From: Pseudomonadota bacterium
GTDB lineage: Bacteria > Pseudomonadota > Gammaproteobacteria > Burkholderiales > Burkholderiaceae_C
Direction of reading: 5' to 3'
Assembly: GCA_021798395.1 (NCBI GenBank)
Contig: JAJZHS010000055.1
Coordinates: 1 to 10,591 of the forward strand
DNA length: 10,591 nucleotides
The position numbers and the translations under genes are program-made. This document shows positions 6,627 to 10,591 of this stretch, piece by piece; the stretch's first letter is position 1; the number at the start of each line of letters is the position of its first letter. The notes under the pieces are model-generated. The model did not search any database, had not been told where the DNA came from, and saw only the letters and a list, made by a program, of their open reading frames with translations.

Positions 6627-7085
6627 TCAGTGCACGACGCGGTCGTCGGTCTCGACGAACAGTTCGTCGAGGATCAGCGCGTCGGGTTCCTCGTTCAGCC
6701 GCCAGAACACCATCAGCACGATGGTCTTGAGCTGTTCCAGCGGCAACTGTTTGATCCCGGTGGCCACCGCGCGTTCGACGACCAGCTCGCGCAGGTGCGG
6801 TTCGAGGGTTCCGGCCGATTCGAGAAAGTTCAGGTAACCGATCGCGTCGACGCCCAGGCATTCGAGTTCGTCGGTGGTGTACAGACGGATCGAATCGCCG
6901 CGCGCGGCGCCCGGACCGTGCGTCGCCGCGGCGGCGCGATCGAGCCCTTTCAACCAGTCGAGCGCGTCGCTGATTTCATCGGTTTCGAAACCGGCCGCGC
7001 TGAGCTTGCGCGACAGCTGGCCAGGTTCCGGACACGCTTCCGGGTGCCAGTAGGTCTCGTACACGTAGATGAGGACGTCGAACAT
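6627..7085 (-). CDS. smg: Smg family protein (DUF494)
   Basis: This 152-residue protein has the length and layout of the Smg/DUF494 family (COG2922). It opens MFDVLIYVYETYW, has a SRKLSAAGFETDEISDALDWL segment, then RLYTTDELECLGVDAIGYL, and closes with the acidic LPLEQLKTIVLMVFWRL...LILDELFVE. The family is widespread in beta- and gammaproteobacteria and nearly always sits beside dprA. Its biochemical function is not established. There is no signal peptide or membrane span, so it should be cytoplasmic. It starts 49 bases after the dprA stop and ends 34 bases before the lipoprotein gene. No Shine-Dalgarno site precedes the ATG; instead a TAGAAT box ends seven bases upstream of it, which suggests its own start-proximal promoter. 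In many Betaproteobacteria topA comes next; here it does not. Confidence 0.95.
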   Translation of the reverse strand: MFDVLIYVYETYWHPEACPEPGQLSRKLSAAGFETDEISDALDWLKGLDRAAAATHGPGAARGDSIRLYTTDELECLGVDAIGYLNFLESAGTLEPHLRELVVERAVATGIKQLPLEQLKTIVLMVFWRLNEEPDALILDELFVETDDRVVH

Positions 7086-7091
7086 GGCGCC

Positions 7092-7097
7092 ATTCTA
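7092..7097 (-). promoter_or_regulatory. Candidate -10 box for leaderless or near-leaderless smg transcript
   Basis: On the minus strand TAGAAT (five of six consensus positions) is followed by only GGCGCC and then the smg ATG. Transcription from it would begin at or next to the A of the start codon, which fits the lack of a Shine-Dalgarno sequence. No good -35 box is seen at the usual distance (CGTGCG with 17-base spacing). Confidence 0.35.
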
Positions 7098-7134
7098 TGC
7101 ACAAGGCGGGCGGGCGCACGCCGGGCGCCGGCGG

Positions 7135-8223
7135 TCAGCCCCGGGGGCCGCGTCGGTAGCGGCCCGCGGGCAGGCGCACGACCTGGCCGCGCAACTCCAG
7201 GTCGAGCAACTGTTCGCCGAGCCAGCGCAGGTCGCGTCCGCTGCGCGCAGCCAGTTCATCCAGGCTCGCTCCGGTTTCGCCGAACAGGTCGAGCAAGGGG
7301 TGCGCGTCGTCGCCGCGCCGGGGAGCTGCCCAGCCGAATTCGTCGAGCACGTCGTCGACCCGCTCGACCAGCTTGGCGCCCTCGCGCAGCAGGCGGTGGC
7401 AGCCGCGCGCCAGCGGGTTGTGGATCGACCCGGGCACGGCGAACACGTCGCGGCCCTGTTCGGCGGCCAGGCGCGCGGTGATCAGCGAACCCGAATGCAG
7501 CGCAGCTTCGGTGACCAGAACGCCGCGGCACAGTCCGCTGATGATGCGGTTGCGACGCGGGAAGTGATCGCGCAGGGCGGGACTGCCGAGGGCGAATTCG
7601 CTCAGCAGAAGGCCCTGCGCGGCGATCGAGCGCGCCAGCGCACGGTGCGCGGCCGGGTAGACGCGGTCGCAGCCGGTGCCCAGCACCGCGATGGTCGAGC
7701 CGGCGCCGGGCATCGCGGCGCACTGCAGCGCGCCGCGATGCGCCGCCGCATCGATTCCCAGCGCCAGCCCCGAGACCAGCGTGACGCCGGACGCGGCCAG
7801 CGCGGCGGCGAAGGCCCGGGCGTCGTCCGCGCCCTGCGCGCTGGGCTGGCGGCTTCCGACCAGGGCCAGCAGGCGCGGCGCGTTCAGCAGTTCGATGCGG
7901 CCGCGCGCGTACAGCAGGGGCGGCGGGTCGGCGATCTGCAGCAGCGCCGCGGGGTAGCGCGCGTCGGCCAGGCTCAGCAGGTGGTTGTCCGGCTGGCGCA
8001 GCCAGTCCTCGGTGCGCGCGACGTGCGCCTGCAGCGCGGCGACGTCGGGCGCGCGCAGCGCCTGCGCCGCGGCGCGCGGGACGACCCGTGCCAACGCCGC
8101 GGTGTCCCGCGCCAGCACCTCCTCCGGCGTGCCGTAGGCGCGCAACAGGTCGAGCACTCCCGGGGCGCCGAGGCCGGGAGCTTGCAGCAGCCGCAACCAG
8201 GCGGTGAGTTCGTCGCGGTCCAT
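7135..8223 (-). CDS. dprA: DNA-processing protein DprA (Smf)
   Basis: DprA binds incoming single-stranded DNA during natural transformation and loads RecA on it in the cytoplasm. The 362-residue protein has the usual three parts. The N-terminal helical (SAM/HhH-like) domain is about 1-75 (DELTAWLRLLQAPGLG). The extended Rossmann fold is about 85-290 with LVGSRQPSAQG (121-131), SGLALGIDAAAH (151-162), LGTGCDRVYP (181-190), FPRRNRIISGL (221-231), GSLITARLAAEQGRDVFAVP (245-264) and GCHRLLREGAKLV (274-286). A C-terminal winged-helix domain is about 305-355. The frame stays open upstream to about 9681, but that part lies opposite the LysM gene frame and has shadow composition. The ATG at 8223 fits the family N-terminus. 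Its ribosome site is poor (a GGA about ten bases away), so expression may be low or coupled to the LysM gene 59 bases upstream. The core looks intact. Confidence 0.97.
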   Translation of the reverse strand: MDRDELTAWLRLLQAPGLGAPGVLDLLRAYGTPEEVLARDTAALARVVPRAAAQALRAPDVAALQAHVARTEDWLRQPDNHLLSLADARYPAALLQIADPPPLLYARGRIELLNAPRLLALVGSRQPSAQGADDARAFAAALAASGVTLVSGLALGIDAAAHRGALQCAAMPGAGSTIAVLGTGCDRVYPAAHRALARSIAAQGLLLSEFALGSPALRDHFPRRNRIISGLCRGVLVTEAALHSGSLITARLAAEQGRDVFAVPGSIHNPLARGCHRLLREGAKLVERVDDVLDEFGWAAPRRGDDAHPLLDLFGETGASLDELAARSGRDLRWLGEQLLDLELRGQVVRLPAGRYRRGPRG

Positions 8224-8282
8224 GGGGTGCGAATCCGGGCGGGATCGGCCGAACGCGCCGCCCGAATCCGCCCCGGCGCGCG
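8224..8282. other. LysM gene–dprA spacer with hairpin flanked by direct repeats
   Basis: GGGCGG (8237-8242) pairs with CCGCCC (8258-8263) across a 15-base loop. The arms are flanked on the same sides by direct GAATCC copies (8231-8236 and 8264-8269). No T-run follows on the minus strand, so read-through into dprA is expected. The hairpin could weakly attenuate or protect the transcript; this is inference. Confidence 0.25.
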
Positions 8283-9455
8283 TCAGGGCGCGCGCACGTC
8301 GTCGCCGGCCACCACTTCGCGGGGCGCCCGCAGCACCAGTCCGTAGGCGACGTGATGGAACAGCCGGAACACCATCAGCAGGCCGTCGCGTTGCGCGGGC
8401 AGTTCGATTTCGGCCGGCTTGGCCATGGTCCGGTCGTCGACCCGGCGCGACGGCTGTTCGATCACCAGCACGTCGCCGCGCTGCAGGCCGTCGGCCGCGC
8501 CGCGGTCGATCACCACCACGCTGTTGCGGCCGGCGATCGAGAAATCGCCGTAGGTCGCGACGATGGTGCCGCGGATCGGGTGCGCCGGCGCGTGCGGCGT
8601 GAAATCGAGGAACTGGCGCGGCGGCCGGGCGATCAGCCGGTCGCCGACTCCCATGTCGCGGACGACGTGGCGCACGTCGACCGTGGCCACCGCGTCGGGG
8701 CCCTTCGGGCCGTGGACCAGGTCGACCCGGCCGAGGTAGTCGGCCTGCCACGCGATGATGCGGCCGCTGGCCGGCTCGCGCAGCGGGCGGGCCGGGCGGT
8801 AGACGTCGAAATGCGTCGCATGGCCCAGCGGTCCGCGCACGAAGGCGCGGTCGCCGGGCGCCAGCATGGAGCGTTGCGAGGCCAGCGCGACGATGCGCGG
8901 CGCCCGCGCGAGCTGTTCGGGCTCGATGATCAACGGCCGGGCGAGGAACGACGCGACGACTTGCGGATCCAGCGTCGGAATTCCCGGCGGCGGCAGCGGT
9001 TCGACGCGCACGCCCGGCTCCAGGCGCACCGTCGGCAGCGCGCCGCGGCCCTCGGCGGACAGCCAGGCGCGGCCTCCGGCCTCGTGCAGCACCAGCACCT
9101 GGCCCGGGAAAATCCAGTGCGGGTCGCGAATCCGGGTCAGGTTCATGCCCCACAGCTGCGGCCAGTTCCACGGCCGCCGCAGGTACATCGCGGCCAGCGC
9201 CCACAGCGTGTCGCCGCGCCTGACGGTGTAGCGCGCCGGCGCGCCGGCGCTCAATTCGGCCAGCGGCACGCCGGCGCGCGCGGCCGCTTCGGCGCGCGCG
9301 CGCTGCTGCGTCGTGACCGGGTAATCGGGCAGGCCGTGCAACGAAGGGGCCGAAGGGGCCGACATGTCCGGCTGCGTCGGCGCGGCGCTGGTGACGGCCG
9401 CCGCGCACAGGCAGCAGGCCGCGGCTGCTGCAAGCTTGATGCACTTGAATTGCAT
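8283..9455 (-). CDS. Exported LysM-domain cell-envelope protein
   Basis: The 390-residue protein begins MQFKCIKLAAAAACC, a typical signal peptide with probable signal peptidase I cleavage near residues 24-25 (VTSA/APT). No good lipobox is seen despite Cys14, 15 and 17. A LysM domain lies at about 76-124: YTVRRGDTLWALAAMYLR, then the WNWPQLWGMN variant seen in proteobacterial homologues and WIFPGQVLVL. LysM binds GlcNAc-containing peptidoglycan, so the protein is probably periplasmic and wall-bound. The remaining 260 residues look beta-rich, with repeated 'GDR.' turns (GDRAFVRG, GDRLIARP, GDVLVIEQ); I do not recognise a catalytic motif there. The ATG at 9455 was preferred over the in-frame ATG at 9527 because it gives a clean signal peptide and has GAGG eight bases upstream. 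A LysM gene between def and dprA is conserved in Burkholderiales, and here it heads the leftward operon. Confidence 0.92.
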   Translation of the reverse strand: MQFKCIKLAAAAACCLCAAAVTSAAPTQPDMSAPSAPSLHGLPDYPVTTQQRARAEAAARAGVPLAELSAGAPARYTVRRGDTLWALAAMYLRRPWNWPQLWGMNLTRIRDPHWIFPGQVLVLHEAGGRAWLSAEGRGALPTVRLEPGVRVEPLPPPGIPTLDPQVVASFLARPLIIEPEQLARAPRIVALASQRSMLAPGDRAFVRGPLGHATHFDVYRPARPLREPASGRIIAWQADYLGRVDLVHGPKGPDAVATVDVRHVVRDMGVGDRLIARPPRQFLDFTPHAPAHPIRGTIVATYGDFSIAGRNSVVVIDRGAADGLQRGDVLVIEQPSRRVDDRTMAKPAEIELPAQRDGLLMVFRLFHHVAYGLVLRAPREVVAGDDVRAP

Positions 9456-9563
9456 GAATCCGGCCTCGGGAAGAAAATGTCGGGATGGCGCTGAGGGTGT
9501 TCTTGCAAACCGCGACCCCGGACCCACATTGACCGAATACGCGAGGGCACGGCCGCGGGCGGG

Positions 9564-9587
9564 GGCAGAGGCAGAGGCAGAGGCAGG
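9564..9587. repeat. Hexanucleotide tandem repeat (GGCAGA), four units
   Basis: Three exact GGCAGA units are followed by GGCAGG, a tract of 24 bases in the divergent intergenic region between the LysM gene and def. It lies in the presumed 5' leader of the LysM transcript (where it reads TCTGCC) and upstream of the def promoter. No other hexamer repeat of this type is seen in the window. Confidence 0.9.
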
Positions 9588-9632
9588 GGCCAGCGCGCGG
9601 AGGCGGTGCTGCGGACCTCACTGCCTTGTTAC

Positions 9633-9661
9633 ATTGTCGCGACAACACCGCGCCGCTGCAA
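9633..9661 (-). promoter_or_regulatory. Candidate promoter for the leftward LysM–dprA–smg operon
   Basis: On the minus strand TTGCAG (complement of 9656-9661) is followed, 17 bases on, by GACAAT (complement of 9633-9638), which matches four of six -10 positions. The transcript would have a leader of about 170 bases before the start at 9455. The -35 matches only three of six, so this is tentative. It overlaps almost fully the candidate def promoter on the other strand. Confidence 0.35.
9634..9645. promoter_or_regulatory. 12-base perfect palindrome, possible operator
   Basis: TTGTCGCGACAA reads the same on both strands and lies in the middle of the def/LysM divergent region. It forms the -35 half of the rightward candidate promoter and the -10 half of the leftward one. 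A dimeric regulator binding here would affect both directions. Alternatively the symmetry simply reflects two promoter boxes in opposite orientation. Confidence 0.4.
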
Positions 9662-9662
9662 T
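9634..9662 (+). promoter_or_regulatory. Candidate promoter for def–fmt
   Basis: TTGTCG at 9634-9639 and TGCAAT at 9657-9662 each match four of six consensus positions and are separated by exactly 17 bases. The predicted start near 9669 gives a leader of about 75 bases before the def ATG at 9744. Confidence 0.4.
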
Positions 9663-9743
9663 GAAAAGCGCAAGCCCGCACGAACGCAGTTGCATGAATG
9701 CCGCGCGCGGACCGCGTGCCCGGTGCCGCTCCTGGAGTCCACG

Positions 9744-10259
9744 ATGTCTCGACTGACGATACTGCAATACCCCGATCCGCGCTTGCACAAGGTGGCCGCG
9801 CCGGTCGCCGAGGTCGACGCGCGGGTGCGCGCGATCGTCGCCGACATGTTCGAGACGATGTACGAGGCCAAGGGGGTCGGGCTGGCCGCGACGCAGGTCG
9901 ACATCCACCTGCGCATCATCGTGGCCGACGCATCGGAGGAGCGTGACCAGCCCCTGGTGCTGATCAACCCGGAAATCCTCGAACGCAGCGCCGACTGCAA
10001 GGAGTGGGACGAAGGCTGCCTGTCGCTGCCCGGCATCTACGACAAGGTCGTGCGCCCGGACCGGGTTCGGGTGCGCGCGCTGAACGCGCGCGGCGAGCCC
10101 TTCGAGATCGAAGCCGACGGTCTGCTCGCGGTGTGCCTGCAGCACGAAATGGACCACCTTCTTGGCAAGGTCTTCGTCGACTACCTGTCGCCGCTCAAGC
10201 GCAAGCGGATCAAGGCCAAGATGCTCAAGCGGCAGCGCGAGGCCGCCGAGGCCGCGTGA
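9744..10259 (+). CDS. def: Peptide deformylase
   Basis: This Fe(II)/metal-dependent hydrolase removes the N-formyl group from the starting methionine of nascent bacterial proteins at the ribosome. The 171 residues carry all three family motifs: GVGLAATQ (44-51), EGCLSLPG (90-97) and QHEMDHLLG (133-141). Metal ligands C92, H134 and H138, catalytic E135 and Q51 are all present, so it should be active. The length and the basic C-terminal helix (SPLKRKRIKAKMLKRQRE) fit the classic type 1 enzyme of Gram-negative bacteria. The ATG at 9744 has GGAG at 9734-9737, six bases upstream, and matches the family start 'M..L.IL.YPDPRL'. The frame is open to 9606, but that extension is not conserved-looking. 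fmt follows after 23 bases, the usual def–fmt operon. Confidence 0.98.
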   Translation: MSRLTILQYPDPRLHKVAAPVAEVDARVRAIVADMFETMYEAKGVGLAATQVDIHLRIIVADASEERDQPLVLINPEILERSADCKEWDEGCLSLPGIYDKVVRPDRVRVRALNARGEPFEIEADGLLAVCLQHEMDHLLGKVFVDYLSPLKRKRIKAKMLKRQREAAEAA

Positions 10260-10282
10260 GCGTGCCGCGGGAGGGCCGTCTG

Positions 10283-10591
10283 ATGACCGCGGTTTCGGCG
10301 CCGCTGCGCGTGGCGTTCGCCGGCACCCCCGAGTTCGCCGCCGTGGCGTTGCGCGCGCTGCGCGCGCGCGGTCATCGGGTCGTGCTGGTGCTGACCCAGC
10401 CGGACCGCCCGGCCGGGCGCGGCATGCGCCTGCAGCCCAGCGCGGTCAAGCAGGTCGCCGCCGACCACGGGCTGACGCTGGCGCAGCCGCGCGGCTTGCG
10501 CCTGGACGGGCGCTGGGCCGACGACGCGGCGGCCGCGCGCGTCGCGCTCGACGCGGCCGACGTCGACGTGCTGGTCGTCGCCGCGTACGGG
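10283..10591 (+). CDS. fmt: Methionyl-tRNA formyltransferase, N-terminal part (runs off the window)
   Basis: The enzyme transfers a formyl group from 10-formyl-tetrahydrofolate to initiator Met-tRNA, the step that peptide deformylase later reverses on the protein. Only the first 103 codons lie in the window. They show the N-terminal formyltransferase Rossmann fold: LRVAFAGTPEFAAVAL at the start, VLTQPDRPAGRGMRLQPSAV in the middle and VDVLVVAAYG at the edge, just before the expected catalytic Asn/His/Asp region. The ATG at 10283 has a strong GGGAGGG at 10269-10275 with a seven-base spacer. An in-frame GTG at 10262 is possible but would place this ribosome site inside the gene. The gene sits 23 bases after def and is surely co-transcribed with it. 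Confidence 0.96.
   Translation, partial: MTAVSAPLRVAFAGTPEFAAVALRALRARGHRVVLVLTQPDRPAGRGMRLQPSAVKQVAADHGLTLAQPRGLRLDGRWADDAAAARVALDAADVDVLVVAAYG

Noticed and set aside
7135..9681. The dprA frame stays open for about 848 codons, suggesting a large N-terminal extension or fusion.
   Set aside because: Upstream of 8223 the residues are Arg/Pro/Ala shadow sequence of the LysM gene, and the DprA family N-terminus begins at the ATG at 8223.
9606..9743. In-frame upstream extension of def.
   Set aside because: It crosses the candidate promoters, contains Cys/Arg-rich residues not found in deformylases, and the ATG at 9744 has a well-placed GGAG.
9364..9756. Plus-strand 130-codon frame across the divergent region.
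   Set aside because: It runs antisense to the LysM signal peptide, reads through the GGCAGA repeat as Glu-Ala repeats and has no family-like sequence.

Overview
The window is very GC-rich (by eye about 70%) and strongly G/C-biased at third codon positions. The gene order fmt–def, divergent from LysM protein–dprA–smg, is typical of Betaproteobacteria, especially Burkholderiales, so I place it in a high-GC betaproteobacterial chromosome. I cannot name genus or species. I see no tRNA, rRNA, insertion sequence, CRISPR array or phage gene.

Left part (1-884): the 3' end of a TolC/NodT-type outer-membrane efflux gene runs rightward. A separate 121-residue gene of unknown function (408-773) follows. 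A 111-base spacer lies between two converging genes.

Centre (885-5633, minus strand): one giant gene encodes a 1582-residue inner-membrane cyclic-di-GMP protein. Reading its residues gives this domain order: TM – periplasmic sensor – TM – GAF – GAF – GGDEF – sensor globin – GAF – EAL – CZB (zinc-binding). Both c-di-GMP enzyme domains keep most of their signature residues. The globin part has the expected distal Tyr (Y875) and proximal His (H931). The CZB part has the full His/Cys/His/His zinc set (H1458, C1487, H1515, H1519). This is the most remarkable object in the window: one polypeptide that could couple a periplasmic cue, small cytoplasmic ligands, a heme gas/redox signal and zinc/oxidant status to synthesis and breakdown of c-di-GMP.

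Right-centre (5810-9455, minus strand): a probable operon runs leftward as LysM cell-envelope protein, dprA (natural transformation), smg (DUF494) and a secreted lipoprotein, with gaps of 59, 49 and 34 bases. In related genomes topA often follows smg; here the lipoprotein and then the c-di-GMP gene occupy that place. smg may also have its own start-proximal promoter.

Right end (9456-10591): a 288-base divergent intergenic region holds a four-unit GGCAGA repeat and a 12-base perfect palindrome. The palindrome sits where candidate promoters for the two directions overlap almost exactly. def (peptide deformylase) and the 5' part of fmt (methionyl-tRNA formyltransferase) run rightward. Together they formylate the initiator Met-tRNA and later remove the formyl group from nascent proteins.
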